NCBI RefSeq assembly: GCF_003938605.1
Contig: NZ_RHWX01000018.1
Coordinates: 1 to 58,493, forward strand
DNA from: Brevundimonas sp. 357
GTDB lineage: Bacteria; Pseudomonadota; Alphaproteobacteria; Caulobacterales; Caulobacteraceae
Reading direction: 5' to 3'
Length of the DNA stretch: 58,493 nucleotides
Shown: piece after piece, positions 31,830-41,797 of the stretch
Layout of the letters: each line of letters starts with the position of its first letter
Numbering within the stretch: position 1 is the first letter of the stretch
The notes under the pieces: model-generated
Databases searched by the model: none
What the model was told of the DNA's origin: nothing
Seen by the model: only the letters and a program-made list of their open reading frames with translations
Made by a program: the position numbers and the translations under genes

Positions 31830-32515
31830 TGGCTCATCTCCCGCGACCACGAAATTGCGTTGACGTAGATGCCGAGCGGATTGGCGCGCAGCCGTTCGGC
31901 ATCGCGCGGCGGCTGGATGGCGATGGTCAGGATCGCGGTCCATCGTTCCGTGCTGGAAAGCTGGCCGTTCTCGAAATGGCGTTCGGTCCACGCGACGCGG
32001 AAGCTGTTGGGGGACGCCCGGATGACGCTAGACACCTCGACGGCGACCTGTTGACGGCCGACCTTGGCGAAAGGATCATTGGCGCGGGCGTAGTCGTTGA
32101 GCGCCGCCGCCCCGCGATCCGTGGTCCATTCGTAGGCGCGAAGCCAGTTCTGGCGGACAATGATCGCGTCGGCCGGGATCGCGCGGACCTGCTCGATGAA
32201 TCGGCCGAGATGGAAAGCGATCTGCGGGTCGGTCGGGCGATAATCGGCGGCGGCCGGCGCGACGGTCTGCGCCTGTCCAAGATTGTCCACCTGCACCACC
32301 CACGGCACCACGGTCCCGCGCGCGGATTGCCAGACCAGCGCCGAGGCGAAGCCGGCCGACAGGATCAGGGAACCGAAGGCCATATAACGCCAGTTCCTCG
32401 CCTGCACGCGGGCCGAGCCGATACGCTCGTCCCATGCCTGCGCGGCCTTCTGATAGGGCGTCTCGGGTTCCGGCGATTTGCCGTAGTGGGTTGCTGGTCG
32501 TTTGAAGATGCTCAT
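31826..32515 (-). CDS. trbF: TrbF/VirB8 conjugal transfer protein
   Basis: A 229-aa protein with a cytoplasmic start (ATHYGKSPEPETPYQKAAQAWDERIGSARVQARNWR), one membrane helix (about 45-65), and a periplasmic VirB8-like NTF2 fold (FRVAWTERHFENGQLSSTERWTAILTI). It nucleates T4SS assembly. Overlaps trbL and trbG by 4 nt. Confidence 0.95.
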   Translation of the reverse strand: MSIFKRPATHYGKSPEPETPYQKAAQAWDERIGSARVQARNWRYMAFGSLILSAGFASALVWQSARGTVVPWVVQVDNLGQAQTVAPAAADYRPTDPQIAFHLGRFIEQVRAIPADAIIVRQNWLRAYEWTTDRGAAALNDYARANDPFAKVGRQQVAVEVSSVIRASPNSFRVAWTERHFENGQLSSTERWTAILTIAIQPPRDAERLRANPLGIYVNAISWSREMSQ

Positions 32516-33873
32516 GAGCGGTCACTTTCGGAAAGGTTGATGGAGGAACCGGAGCCGTGGCTGTCGCCGGAGCGCACCGCATGGGCGGCCATGGTCGTGC
32601 CGTGGTTCATGGCCTGCGAGCGCCGCATCCGTTGCGCCCATGCGGGCGGGCTGCCGGCCGGGCCGGATGCTGCTGCGGTGGGATCGGCGCTCGCGCCGCC
32701 GACCGTGCCTGCGGTGGATGAGCCGCCGGTCACACCGAAGGCGGCGCGTGCGCCACCGGAAAAGCTGGACTTGACGCTCTCGGTGGCTTTCGAGACGGCG
32801 CGCTTCAAGGGAGAGACGGCGGCCGAGCCTGCGGCGCGGGCAACACCACCAAGGCCGGAAGCAACACCGACCGCGCCGGACTGGCCGAGCGCGCCGACGC
32901 TATAGGCTGCGGTTGCCGCGCCCGCGGCGGTCGCACCGCCGCGGACGGCCGCGGCCCCACCGGAGAGGGCGGCAGCACCGCCCTTGGCCGCAAGCATAGC
33001 CCCGCCGCCAGCGGCGACACCTGCACCTGCGACCGCAAGGCCGGTTCCCACGGCCGCGCCCGCGCCGAGCTGCGGGCCGCCAGAGACGATGCCGTTGGCG
33101 ATGCCGGGGCCGAAGATGCCGAGGCCGAGCAGCGACAGGGCTGCCAGCACAATCGCCATGGCGTCGTCGATGGTCGGGGTTGCCCCGCCGAAACCGGCCG
33201 TGAATTGCGAAAATAAGGTGCTGCCGATGCCGATGATGACGGCGAGCACCAAGACCTTGATGCCGGACGACACCACATTGCCCAAGACCTTCTCGGCCAT
33301 GAAGGCGGTCTTGCCGAACAGGCCGAAGGGGATCAGGACGAAGCCGGCGAGCGTGGTCAGCTTGAACTCGATCAGCGTCACGAAAAGCTGGATGGCGAGG
33401 ATGAAGAAGGCCAGCACCACCAGCGCCCATGCAAACAGCAGGCACGCGATCTGGATGAAGTTCTCGAAGAAGCTGATCCAGCCCATCAGGTCGGAAATGG
33501 AATCGAGAAGCGGACGGCCGGCGTCGAGGCCGGTCTGCGCCACGCGGCCCGGCCGCATCAGATCGGTGACGGAAAAGCCGGTGCCCGAGGCCATGAGGCC
33601 GAGGCCGGCGAAACTCTCGAAGACGATGCGGGCGAGGTTGTTCCAATTGCCGATGATGTAGGCGAAGACGCCGATGAACAGCGTCTTTTTGACCAGCCGC
33701 GCGATAATGTCGTCATCCGCGCCCCATGCCCAAAAGAGCGCGGCGAGCGTCACGTCGATGACGATCAGCGTTGTGGCGATGAAGGCGACCTCGCCGCCGA
33801 GCAGCCCAAAACCACTGTCGATGTAGGAGGTGAAGACTCCGAGGAAATTGTCGATGACGCCCGTGTTGCCCAT
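32512..33873 (-). CDS. trbL: TrbL/VirB6 polytopic inner-membrane protein
   Basis: The 453-aa protein has multiple membrane helices in the first 300 residues (typical GVIDNFLGVFTSYIDSGFGLLGGEVAFIATTLIVIDVT start) and an Ala/Gly-rich low-complexity tail. TrbL forms the inner-membrane channel. Three nt separate its start from the trbK stop. Confidence 0.93.
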   Translation of the reverse strand: MGNTGVIDNFLGVFTSYIDSGFGLLGGEVAFIATTLIVIDVTLAALFWAWGADDDIIARLVKKTLFIGVFAYIIGNWNNLARIVFESFAGLGLMASGTGFSVTDLMRPGRVAQTGLDAGRPLLDSISDLMGWISFFENFIQIACLLFAWALVVLAFFILAIQLFVTLIEFKLTTLAGFVLIPFGLFGKTAFMAEKVLGNVVSSGIKVLVLAVIIGIGSTLFSQFTAGFGGATPTIDDAMAIVLAALSLLGLGIFGPGIANGIVSGGPQLGAGAAVGTGLAVAGAGVAAGGGAMLAAKGGAAALSGGAAAVRGGATAAGAATAAYSVGALGQSGAVGVASGLGGVARAAGSAAVSPLKRAVSKATESVKSSFSGGARAAFGVTGGSSTAGTVGGASADPTAAASGPAGSPPAWAQRMRRSQAMNHGTTMAAHAVRSGDSHGSGSSINLSESDRS

Positions 33874-33875
33874 GG

Positions 33876-34142
33876 TCAGCGCGCCTCGCTGCGGTCACGG
33901 CCGAGGAAGCGGTCGCGGGATTCAGCCCAAGCGGCGAGGCAGTCGGCATCGCTTGCGGCGGCCTCGCCGAGCTGCTGGCAACGGCGCAGGCTGGCGCGCA
34001 GGGGATCGGGCGGCGGCTGGAGGGCCGAGGCCGGGAGCGGCGCGGAAGGTTCATCCTTCCGCGCCATGTCGATTGCGGTCACTGTCAAGGCAATCGCAAC
34101 GAACACCACGGCCCCGAGCCGGGCCAGCATCTTGCCGTCCAT
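33876..34142 (-). CDS. TrbK-like putative entry exclusion protein
   Basis: An 88-aa protein with an N-terminal membrane helix (LGAVVFVAIALTVTAI) and a C-terminal CQQLGEAAASDADCLAAWAESRDRFLG stretch with two Cys. This matches the TrbK-alt proteins found between trbJ and trbL in this ICE family, proposed to block entry of a second copy. Confidence 0.85.
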   Translation of the reverse strand: MDGKMLARLGAVVFVAIALTVTAIDMARKDEPSAPLPASALQPPPDPLRASLRRCQQLGEAAASDADCLAAWAESRDRFLGRDRSEAR

Positions 34143-34156
34143 GGCGAGCCTCCCGG

Positions 34157-34933
34157 TCAGTTGTTGCCGTTGTTGAACATCTGCGCGTTGCCCGGCAGGT
34201 AGCCGGTGCCGGGTGTCAGGAACCGCTCGCGCTGGATGCGGCCCTGTTCAGCAGCGGTCGCGCGCTCGGCCTCGGTCAGCGCGTCGGCCCGGCCATTGGC
34301 CGAGATGACCGCGATCAGGTCGGAAAGCTGCTGCGACTGGAGGGCGAGAAGCTGGTTGCCGGCCTGCGTGGCTTGCAGCGCGCCGGTCGCGCCTTGGCTC
34401 TGGCCGACCAGCGCGGCCATTTCGGCGCGGTTGCTGTCGATATTGCCGACCGCTCCCGCCTGCACGCGCATGGCGTCCTGCAAGCTGCCGACCGTGTTCT
34501 CCCACCGGCTGCGCGCATCGGCGACAAGCTGGGCGTCGGTCGCCGAAAGCGAGACATTGCCATATTGCTTCTGGAACGCTTGGTCGATCTGGCCGACCTC
34601 GAAGGCGATGTTCTGTGCCTGCCCGAGAAGCTGCTGCGTGCGCTGGACGCTCTGCTGGAGCTGCTGGAGCGAGGAATATGGCAGGCTCGCCAGATTGCGG
34701 GCCTGATTGATGAGCATCTGCGCCTCGTTCTGGAGGCTCTGAATCTGGTTGTTGATCTGCTCCAGCGTGCGCGCGGCGGTAAGCAGGTTTTGCGCATAGT
34801 TGGTCGGGTCATAGACGATCCGGCCGAAGCCGAATTGTGCATGGGCCGGGCTTGCCAGCATGGGCGAAAGCGCGACGGGCATGGCGAGCGCCAGCGCGAG
34901 GGCCGAGGCCCCAACGATCTTGGGATAGGTCAT
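34157..34933 (-). CDS. trbJ: TrbJ/VirB5 conjugal transfer protein
   Basis: A 258-aa protein with a signal peptide ending AHA, then FGFGRIVYDPTNYAQNLLTAARTLEQINNQIQSLQNEAQML and long helical stretches typical of TrbJ. It is a pilus-associated periplasmic protein. Overlaps the trbE end by 4 nt. Confidence 0.94.
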   Translation of the reverse strand: MTYPKIVGASALALALAMPVALSPMLASPAHAQFGFGRIVYDPTNYAQNLLTAARTLEQINNQIQSLQNEAQMLINQARNLASLPYSSLQQLQQSVQRTQQLLGQAQNIAFEVGQIDQAFQKQYGNVSLSATDAQLVADARSRWENTVGSLQDAMRVQAGAVGNIDSNRAEMAALVGQSQGATGALQATQAGNQLLALQSQQLSDLIAVISANGRADALTEAERATAAEQGRIQRERFLTPGTGYLPGNAQMFNNGNN

Positions 34934-37422
34934 GGAAGAATCTCCTGTGTGGGGTGGCTATCGAGCGGGGCCGGCGCGGCGGATTCCGGCCGGTCGGCAA
35001 GATTGGTGAGGTTCGGGATCAGGTCGGCCGCCCAATCGACGCCGCGCTCGCGCAGCCATGCGGCGAGGAAGCCGTCGCGGCCGCGTTCGGCGACGATCTG
35101 CGCAATGAGGGTCTGGTCGGATTTGGCGGATGCGGCGCAGAGGGCGAGGCCGACTTCGGACAGGCCAAGCTCGAACAGGCGATTGCCGCGCCGTGACTGG
35201 CAGTAATAATCCCGCTTGGGCGTGGCCCGTGCGAGGATTTCGATCTGCCTGTCATTGAGGCCGAAGCGGCGATAGATGGCCGTGATCTGCGGCTCGATGG
35301 CGCGCTCGTTCGGCAGCAAGAGTCGCGTCGGGCAGCTCTCGATAATCGCGGGCGCGATGTTGCTGCCGTCAATGTCGGACAGGCTTTGTGTGGCGAAGAT
35401 GACGCTGGCGTTCTTCTTGCGCAGCGTTTTCAGCCACTCACGGAGCTGGCCGGCGAAACCCTCGTCGTCCAGGGCAAGCCAGCCTTCATCTATGATGAGC
35501 AGCGTGGGGCGGCCATCGAGCCGGTCGCCGATACGATGGAACAGATAAGCAAGCACGGCAGGGGCCGCGCCGGTCCCGACAAGGCCCTCGATCTCGAAGG
35601 CTTGCACGTCCGCCGATCCCAAATGCTCTGTCTCGGCGTCGAGCAGCCGGCCATAGGCACCGCCGACGCAGAACGGACGGAGCGCCTGTTTCAGATCGTT
35701 GGATTGCAACAGCACCGCAAGGCCGGTGATGGTCCGTTCCTCGACCGGCGCGGAAGCGAGCGAAGTCAGCGCCGTCCAAAGGTGTTCCTTGACCTCGGGC
35801 GTGATCGCCAGCCCCTCGCGCATGAGGATGGCCGCAATCCAGTCCGCCGCCCATGCGCGTTCATAGGTGTCGTGGATGCGGGCAAGTGGCTGGAGCGAAA
35901 CGGACGCCTCATCTCCTTCCGTGAGGCCACCGCCCAAATCGTGCCAATCCCCGCCCATGGCGAGCGCGGCGGCGCGGATGCTGCCGCCGAAGTCGAAGGC
36001 GAAAACCTGCGATCCCGCATAGCGCCGGAACTGCAAGGCCATGAGCGCCAGCAGCACGGATTTGCCCGCGCCGGTCGGGCCAACGACAAGGGTGTGTCCT
36101 ACGTCGCCGACATGGAGACTTAGCCGGAACGGGGTTGAGCCTTCAGTCTTTCCAAAGAGCAAAGGGGGTGCACCGAAATGCTCGTCCCGTTCCGGCCCCG
36201 CCCACACCGCTGAAAGCGGGATCATGTGGGCGAGATTCAAAGTGCTGATGGGCGGCTGGCGGACATTGGCGTAGGCGTGTCCGGGCAGACTGCCGAGCCA
36301 TGCGTCAACCGCGTTGACGCTCTCGGGCATGACGGTGAAGTCACGGCCCTGAACGATCTTCTCGACCAGGCGCAGCTTCTCTTGCGCCACGCGCGGGTCG
36401 GCATCCCATACGGTGACGGTCGCCGTGACGTAGGCCATGCCCGCCACGTCTGCCCCAAGCTCCTGCAACGCCATGTCGGCGTCGAGCGCCTTGTTCGCCG
36501 CGTCGGTGTCCACAAGGGCGGACGCCTCGTTGGTCATCACCTCTTTCAAGATCGCCGCGATGCTCTTGCGCTTAGCGAACCATTGGCGACGGATGCGGGT
36601 CAGCAACCGGGTCGCATCGGTCTTGTCGAGCAGGATCGCGCGCGTGCCCCACCTGTAGGGGAACGGCAGCCGGTTCATCTCGTCGAGCAGGCCCGGCATC
36701 GTTGCGGTCGGGAATCCCACGATGGTCAGGACGCGCAGATGTGTGTCGCCAAGGCGCGGCTCCAGCCCGCCAGTCAACGGCTGGTCGGCGAGCAGCGCGT
36801 CGAGGTGCATCGGCACCTCGGGCACGCGCACGCGATGGCGGTTGGTTGAGATGGTGGAATGGAGGTAGGTCAGCGTTGCGCCGTCATCCATCCAACGGCA
36901 CTCGGGCATGAAGCCGTCGAGCAGCGCCAGCACGCGGTCGGTGCGGTCGATGAAGCCGCGCATCAGCTCCCACGGGTCCACGCCGGTTTTCTCGCGGCCC
37001 TCATAGAGCCATGCCTCAGTGCGGGCGGCTTCCTCGGCCGGGGGCAGCCAGAGGAAGGTGAGGAAGTAGCCGGACACGAAATGCGCGTCCGCTTCCTCGA
37101 AACCAGCCTTCCGTTCCGCATCGACCAGCGCCGACGCGGCATCGGGAAAGCGACTATCGGGATAGGTCGCCGCCTCGCTGCGCTGTGCCTCGACGAAGAT
37201 GCTCCAGCCGGAGCCGAGACGGCGCACGGCGTTGTTGATGCGGCCGGCGACGGCGACCAGCTCGGCCGCGACGGCGGAATCCAGATCGGGGCCGCGAAAC
37301 TTCGCGGTCCTCTGAAAACTCCCATCCTTGTTCAAGACGACGCCGGAGCCGACCAGTGCCGCCCATGGCAGATAGTCGGCGAGTCGGGTGGCGGTGCTGC
37401 GGTATTCGGCAAGGTTCATCAT
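34930..37422 (-). CDS. trbE: TrbE/VirB4 T4SS ATPase
   Basis: The 830-aa product has the CagE/VirB4 N-terminal domain, Walker A VVGPTGAGKSVLLALMAL (near residue 455), and Walker B TLLIIDEGWLALDD. It energises pilus and channel assembly at the inner membrane. The start at 37422 (MMNLAEYRSTATRL) has GGGAGG upstream; 37419 is equally possible. Confidence 0.96.
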   Translation of the reverse strand: MMNLAEYRSTATRLADYLPWAALVGSGVVLNKDGSFQRTAKFRGPDLDSAVAAELVAVAGRINNAVRRLGSGWSIFVEAQRSEAATYPDSRFPDAASALVDAERKAGFEEADAHFVSGYFLTFLWLPPAEEAARTEAWLYEGREKTGVDPWELMRGFIDRTDRVLALLDGFMPECRWMDDGATLTYLHSTISTNRHRVRVPEVPMHLDALLADQPLTGGLEPRLGDTHLRVLTIVGFPTATMPGLLDEMNRLPFPYRWGTRAILLDKTDATRLLTRIRRQWFAKRKSIAAILKEVMTNEASALVDTDAANKALDADMALQELGADVAGMAYVTATVTVWDADPRVAQEKLRLVEKIVQGRDFTVMPESVNAVDAWLGSLPGHAYANVRQPPISTLNLAHMIPLSAVWAGPERDEHFGAPPLLFGKTEGSTPFRLSLHVGDVGHTLVVGPTGAGKSVLLALMALQFRRYAGSQVFAFDFGGSIRAAALAMGGDWHDLGGGLTEGDEASVSLQPLARIHDTYERAWAADWIAAILMREGLAITPEVKEHLWTALTSLASAPVEERTITGLAVLLQSNDLKQALRPFCVGGAYGRLLDAETEHLGSADVQAFEIEGLVGTGAAPAVLAYLFHRIGDRLDGRPTLLIIDEGWLALDDEGFAGQLREWLKTLRKKNASVIFATQSLSDIDGSNIAPAIIESCPTRLLLPNERAIEPQITAIYRRFGLNDRQIEILARATPKRDYYCQSRRGNRLFELGLSEVGLALCAASAKSDQTLIAQIVAERGRDGFLAAWLRERGVDWAADLIPNLTNLADRPESAAPAPLDSHPTQEILP

Positions 37423-37435
37423 CGACGCGCCTCCC

Positions 37436-37717
37436 TCACACCGCCAGATGGCCGGGGATGCGCAGATGCCGCCGCCCGACCTCGACAAAGAGGGGATCGC
37501 GCTTTGCCGCCCACACGGCCGCGAAATGACCGATGGCCCAGATGGCGATGCCGACCAGCCAGAGGCGCAGGCCGAGGCCCACGGCCCCGGCCAGCGTGCC
37601 GTTCAGAATCGCGATGGAGCGCGGTGCGCCGCCGAGCAAAATATGCTCGGTCAGCGCCCGATGGACCGGGACCGTGAACCCCGGCACCGCGTCGAGCTGT
37701 TCGAGGCCGCCCGCCAT
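37436..37717 (-). CDS. trbD: TrbD/VirB3 conjugal transfer protein
   Basis: A 93-aa protein with VPVHRALTEHILLGGAPRSIAILNGTLAG and one or two membrane helices, as in TrbD. It works with TrbE at the inner membrane. Its ATG overlaps the trbC stop by 1 nt (TGATG). Confidence 0.94.
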   Translation of the reverse strand: MAGGLEQLDAVPGFTVPVHRALTEHILLGGAPRSIAILNGTLAGAVGLGLRLWLVGIAIWAIGHFAAVWAAKRDPLFVEVGRRHLRIPGHLAV

Positions 37718-38049
37718 CAGATGAGCGCCCCGCCGCCGAACGAGAAGAACGACAGGAAGAAGCTCGACGCCGCGAAGGCGATGGACAGGCCGAACACGAT
37801 CTGGATCAGCTTGCGAAAGCCGCCGCCCGTATCGCCGAAGGCCAAAGTCAGGCCGGTCACGATGATGATGATGACGGCGATGATCTTGGCGACCGGCCCT
37901 TCGATGGACTGGAGGATGCTTTGGAGCGGTGCTTCCCACGGCATCGACGAACCGGACGCATGGGCGGCCGGGGCGAGCATGAAGCTGATGACAAGGGTGG
38001 ATGCGGCGGTCGCGGCGAAGCGATAGCCGCGCGAAATCGTGCGGATCAT
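37717..38049 (-). CDS. trbC: TrbC/VirB2 major pilin
   Basis: The 110-aa prepilin has a signal region ending AHASGSS, then two hydrophobic helices (PVAKIIAVIIIIVTGLTLAFG and IQIVFGLSIAFAASSFFLSF). It is processed to the conjugative pilin; the TraF peptidase at 50822-51367 is the likely maturase. Confidence 0.94.
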   Translation of the reverse strand: MIRTISRGYRFAATAASTLVISFMLAPAAHASGSSMPWEAPLQSILQSIEGPVAKIIAVIIIIVTGLTLAFGDTGGGFRKLIQIVFGLSIAFAASSFFLSFFSFGGGALI

Positions 38050-39041
38050 GAAGATTCTCCTGTGCTGGTGGGGATTGCCAAAGGGATGGGATGCGTGATG
38101 CGGTAGTCGCCGTCCGGTCCCAGCCCTTCGACGCGGGCGAGTTCGGCCAGCCGGCGCGCGGAACCGCGCCCGGAAAGGACGGCAACGAGGTCGATTGTCT
38201 CGGCGATCAGGGCGCGCGGGACGGTGACGACAGCCTCTTGGATGAGCTGTTCAAGGCGGCGCAGCGCGCCGATGCCGGTGCCTGCATGAATGGTGCCGAT
38301 CCCGCCCGGATGGCCCGTGCCCCATGCTTTGAGCAGGTCGAGGGCTTCCGATCCGCGCACCTCGCCGATAGGGATGCGGTCGGGGCGCAGGCGCAGCGAG
38401 GACCGGACCAGATCGGAAAGCGTCGCCACGCCGTCTTTCGTCCGCATGGCGACAAGGTTGGGCGCGGCGCATTGCAGCTCGCGCGTGTCCTCGATGATGA
38501 CGACGCGATCCGCCGTCTTCGCCACCTCGGCGAGCAGCGCATTGGTCAGCGTGGTTTTGCCGGTGCTGGTGCCGCCCGCTACCAAGATATTGGCGCGGGA
38601 TGCGACGGCTTCGCGCAGCGTTTCCGCCTGATCGGTGGACATGATGCCCGCCGCCACATAGTCGTCGAGCGTGAACACCGCGACGGCGGGCTTGCGGATG
38701 GCGAAGGTCGGGGCAGCGACCACGGGCGGCAATAGCCCTTCAAACCGCTCCCCGCTCTCGGGCAGTTCGGCCGAGACGCGGGGGCTGCGGGCATGAACCT
38801 CCGCGCCGACATGATGCGCGACTAGCCGAACGATGCGTTCGCCATCGGCGGCGGACAGTCGCTCGCCCGTGTCGGAAAGCCCTTCGGATAGCCGGTCCAC
38901 CCAAAGGCGACCATCCGGGTTCAGCATCACCTCGACGACGGCCGGGTCTTCGAGCAGCCGGGCAATGGCGGGGCCGAGCGCGGTGCGCAACATGCGCGCG
39001 CCGCGCGCGATGGATTCCGGTTTTTGGTGGTTGGTGGTCAT
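38046..39041 (-). CDS. trbB: TrbB/VirB11 T4SS ATPase
   Basis: A 331-aa hexameric ATPase with Walker [15 protein letters not shown], an Asp box [11 protein letters not shown] and [22 protein letters not shown] with the His box. It powers pilus biogenesis and substrate transfer. It heads the trb operon, 119 nt downstream of the shared 21-bp motif. Confidence 0.95.
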   Translation of the reverse strand: MTTNHQKPESIARGARMLRTALGPAIARLLEDPAVVEVMLNPDGRLWVDRLSEGLSDTGERLSAADGERIVRLVAHHVGAEVHARSPRVSAELPESGERFEGLLPPVVAAPTFAIRKPAVAVFTLDDYVAAGIMSTDQAETLREAVASRANILVAGGTSTGKTTLTNALLAEVAKTADRVVIIEDTRELQCAAPNLVAMRTKDGVATLSDLVRSSLRLRPDRIPIGEVRGSEALDLLKAWGTGHPGGIGTIHAGTGIGALRRLEQLIQEAVVTVPRALIAETIDLVAVLSGRGSARRLAELARVEGLGPDGDYRITHPIPLAIPTSTGESS

Positions 39042-39159
39042 GTCGGCCCCGTTTCTTCATGGGGCGCGACAGGCAATCCCCAGATCGGGGTCGATTAAGA
39101 GAGACCGAAATGCGGCCGGTTCAACAAGTATCTATGAGGCGGCGGTGATCGGCGGCGAA

Positions 39160-39180
39160 CGGCGGTAAATAGGATGGGTC
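39160..39180 (-). promoter_or_regulatory. Motif shared by trb and traG operons, copy 1
   Basis: A 21-bp site (minus strand GACCCATCCTATTT then ACCGCCG) differs at two positions from 41767-41787. Both copies lie about 100-120 nt upstream of the first gene of a transfer operon. No good -35 hexamer is visible at the right distance, so an activator-dependent promoter is likely. Confidence 0.6.
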
Positions 39181-39187
39181 CGAATAC

Positions 39188-39667
39188 TCATTCTTGATCG
39201 CCGTTGCTCTCGGACTCGTCCGGCAACTGATCGTCGGGAAGTGAGTCGAGGTCACGCGACAGCTCCTTGAGGAACCTGTCGCCCGTCGCCAGACGCCGGC
39301 CGAGATTTTGCATGAAGCCCTCGAACCGCTCCGCGCCTTTCGCTCGGGCAGCGGATTGTGCGGCTCCCGTAAGCGGCGGTGTGATGGTCATCCAGAAATG
39401 GATGAACTGCGCGACCGTCTCGCCGAGGACGGCGAGATCCAGGTCGAGCGTGTCGATCTGGCGGCCGAGCTTGTCCATGCGGCGCGACATGGCGGCTTCA
39501 AGCTGGTCGTCGGCATCGCCGGACAGGTAAGATATGACCGCCGCCTCCACGATGGCGGATTTTGAGACATTACGGCGCAGCGCCACCGAGCGGCGCAGCG
39601 CCATCGCTTCGATCTGCGGAATGAGCGCGGGGTCGAAATAGAGATTCAGGCGGGTTCTGGTTGCCAT
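39188..39667 (-). CDS. CopG/RHH-family protein encoded with TraG
   Basis: A 159-aa protein starting MATRTRLNLYFDPALIPQIEAMALRR, a ribbon-helix-helix-like N-terminus, with a helical C-terminus. It follows traG by 10 nt, its usual place in this ICE family, and may regulate tra genes or help DNA processing. Confidence 0.8.
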   Translation of the reverse strand: MATRTRLNLYFDPALIPQIEAMALRRSVALRRNVSKSAIVEAAVISYLSGDADDQLEAAMSRRMDKLGRQIDTLDLDLAVLGETVAQFIHFWMTITPPLTGAAQSAARAKGAERFEGFMQNLGRRLATGDRFLKELSRDLDSLPDDQLPDESESNGDQE

Positions 39668-39677
39668 GGTCGTGTCC

Positions 39678-41666
39678 TCAAAGGTCGATTCCGTCATCGG
39701 GGTTCAATGCGACCTGCCGCGCGACCATCCTCATACGTTGGCGCATGGCGCGGGCCTTGGCCGCGTCAACGTCCGGCTCGTCGTCCACAAACTCGAACTC
39801 CTGTTCGGGTGATGGCGGCGGGGCGACGATTTCCTCATGCTCAGGCAGCTCCGGCTCGCGGCGGATGCCAGCATTGGCCGGATCGCCCTCGGCCCCGTGT
39901 GCGGCGTCGGTCGCGGAATGGCTTTCCGCCGCGACCACACGGCCGGACCAATCATCGGCGGATGGACTGGGCGCCAGCGGAGCGGCGACCAGATCGGGCG
40001 GGGTCAGGATGCGTTCCTGCAACCGCGCGTCCTCGAAATAGCGGGCCTTGGTCGCGCGGATCGGCGGTGTGCCCGCGACCATCACGATTTCATCGGTGGG
40101 CGGAAGCTGCATGATTTCGCCCGGCGTGAGTAGCGGGCGGGCCGTCTCCTGCCGTGAAACCATGAGATGCCCAAGCCACGGGGCCAATCTGTGCCCGGCG
40201 TAGTTGGTGGAGTCGCGCAGTTCGGTCGCGGTGCCGAGTGCGTCGCTCACCCGCTTGGCCGTCCTTTCGTCGTTCGTGGCGAAGCTGACGCGCACATGGC
40301 AGTTGTCGAGGATCGCGTTGTTCGGGCCATAGGCGCGCTCGATCTGGTTGAGGCTCTGCGCGATCAGGAAGCCTTTGATTCCATACCCCGCCATGAAGGC
40401 GAGCGCCGATTCAAAGAAGTCGAGCCGGCCGAGCGCCGGAAACTCGTCCAGCATCAACAGCAGCCGATGGCGCTTGCCGGAGGTGGTCAGTTCCTCGGTC
40501 AACCGCCTGCCGATCTGGTTGAGGATCAGGCGAATGAGCGGCTTGGTGCGGTTTATGTCGGATGGCGGCACGACCAGATAGAGCGTGACGGGCTGGCGGC
40601 TGCCGACCAGGTCGGCAATGCGCCAGTCGCACCGCGCCGTCACCCGCGCCACCACGGGATCGCGGTAGAGGCCGAGAAACGACATGGCGGTGGAGAGCAC
40701 GCCCGACCGCTCGTTCTCGGATTTGTTCAACAGTTCGCGGGCGGACGACGCGATGACGGGATGAGCGCCTGCTTCGCCGAGATGCGGCGTGTCCATCATC
40801 GCGCGCAAGGTTGCCTCGACCGGGCGGCGGGGATCGGACAGGAAGTTGGCGACGCCCGCCAAGGTCTTGTCCTTCTCCGCATAGAGAACATGCAGGATCG
40901 CGCCGACCAGCAAGCTATGGCTGGTCTTTTCCCAATGGTTGCGCTTGTCGAGACTGCCTTCGGGATCGACCAGAATATCCGCGATATTCTGCACGTCGCG
41001 GACTTCCCATTCCCCTTGCCGGACCTCCAGCAGCGGGTTGTAGGCCGACGATCTGGCGTTGGTCGGATCGAACAGCAGCACGCGGCCATGCTTCGCGCGG
41101 AAGCCCGCTGTCAGCGTCCAGTTCTCGCCTTTTATGTCGTGAACGATGGCGGATGCCGGCCATGTCAGCAGCGTCGGCACCACCAGCCCGACGCCTTTGC
41201 CGCTACGCGTCGGGGCAAAGCATAGGACATGCTCGGGACCGTCATGGCGCAGATAGTCCCGGTCGTATCGGCCGAGCAAGACGCCATCGGGGCCGAGCAA
41301 TCCGGCCGCACGGATTTCCCGGTCCTCAGCCCATCGCGCCGATCCGTAGGTGGCGACGTTGCGCGCCTCCCGCGCCCGGATGATCGACATGAAGATGGCG
41401 GCGGCGATGGCGAGGAAGCCGCCCGATACCGCGATGATGCCGCCCTCGACGAAGATCGCGGGCGCGTAGGCGTCGAACGAAAACCACCACCAGAAGAAGG
41501 CGGGCGGATAATAGACCGGCAGGCCCGCCAGCTCGAACCATGGTGCTCCAAGCTGCGGCTGGAAGCCGAGGCGGAACGCCGTCCATTGCGTCGCTGCCCA
41601 CACCATCACCAGAACGATGGTGAAGACGGCACCAATCTGCCCCCAAAGGATTCGGCCTCCGCGCAT
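39678..41666 (-). CDS. traG: VirD4/TraG coupling protein
   Basis: The 662-aa product has N-terminal membrane helices, YGSARWAEDREI, Walker A APTRSGKGVGLVVPTLL, GENWTLTAGFRAKHG, and Walker B LLLMLDEFPALGR. It recruits the relaxosome to the T4SS. The ATG at 41666 (MRGGRILWGQ) is favoured over 41684. Resistance cargo begins upstream of it. Confidence 0.95.
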   Translation of the reverse strand: MRGGRILWGQIGAVFTIVLVMVWAATQWTAFRLGFQPQLGAPWFELAGLPVYYPPAFFWWWFSFDAYAPAIFVEGGIIAVSGGFLAIAAAIFMSIIRAREARNVATYGSARWAEDREIRAAGLLGPDGVLLGRYDRDYLRHDGPEHVLCFAPTRSGKGVGLVVPTLLTWPASAIVHDIKGENWTLTAGFRAKHGRVLLFDPTNARSSAYNPLLEVRQGEWEVRDVQNIADILVDPEGSLDKRNHWEKTSHSLLVGAILHVLYAEKDKTLAGVANFLSDPRRPVEATLRAMMDTPHLGEAGAHPVIASSARELLNKSENERSGVLSTAMSFLGLYRDPVVARVTARCDWRIADLVGSRQPVTLYLVVPPSDINRTKPLIRLILNQIGRRLTEELTTSGKRHRLLLMLDEFPALGRLDFFESALAFMAGYGIKGFLIAQSLNQIERAYGPNNAILDNCHVRVSFATNDERTAKRVSDALGTATELRDSTNYAGHRLAPWLGHLMVSRQETARPLLTPGEIMQLPPTDEIVMVAGTPPIRATKARYFEDARLQERILTPPDLVAAPLAPSPSADDWSGRVVAAESHSATDAAHGAEGDPANAGIRREPELPEHEEIVAPPPSPEQEFEFVDDEPDVDAAKARAMRQRMRMVARQVALNPDDGIDL

Positions 41667-41766
41667 ACAGGCTCCAGTCGGCAAAAAAAGACGGAGCCGA
41701 TCAGAGAGTAGGCAAAATCGGGACGGGCAACAGGAAAGAGGATGCCGGAGGGCTGCCGGATACTAT

Positions 41767-41787
41767 CGGCGGCAAATAGGACGGGTC
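41767..41787 (-). promoter_or_regulatory. Motif shared by trb and traG operons, copy 2
   Basis: Minus strand GACCCGTCCTATTT then GCCGCCG; 19 of 21 bases match the copy upstream of trbB. It lies 100 nt upstream of traG and 10 nt from the end of the first LysR gene, so the cargo insertion spared it. Confidence 0.6.
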
Positions 41788-41797
41788 GCCTTTGCCG

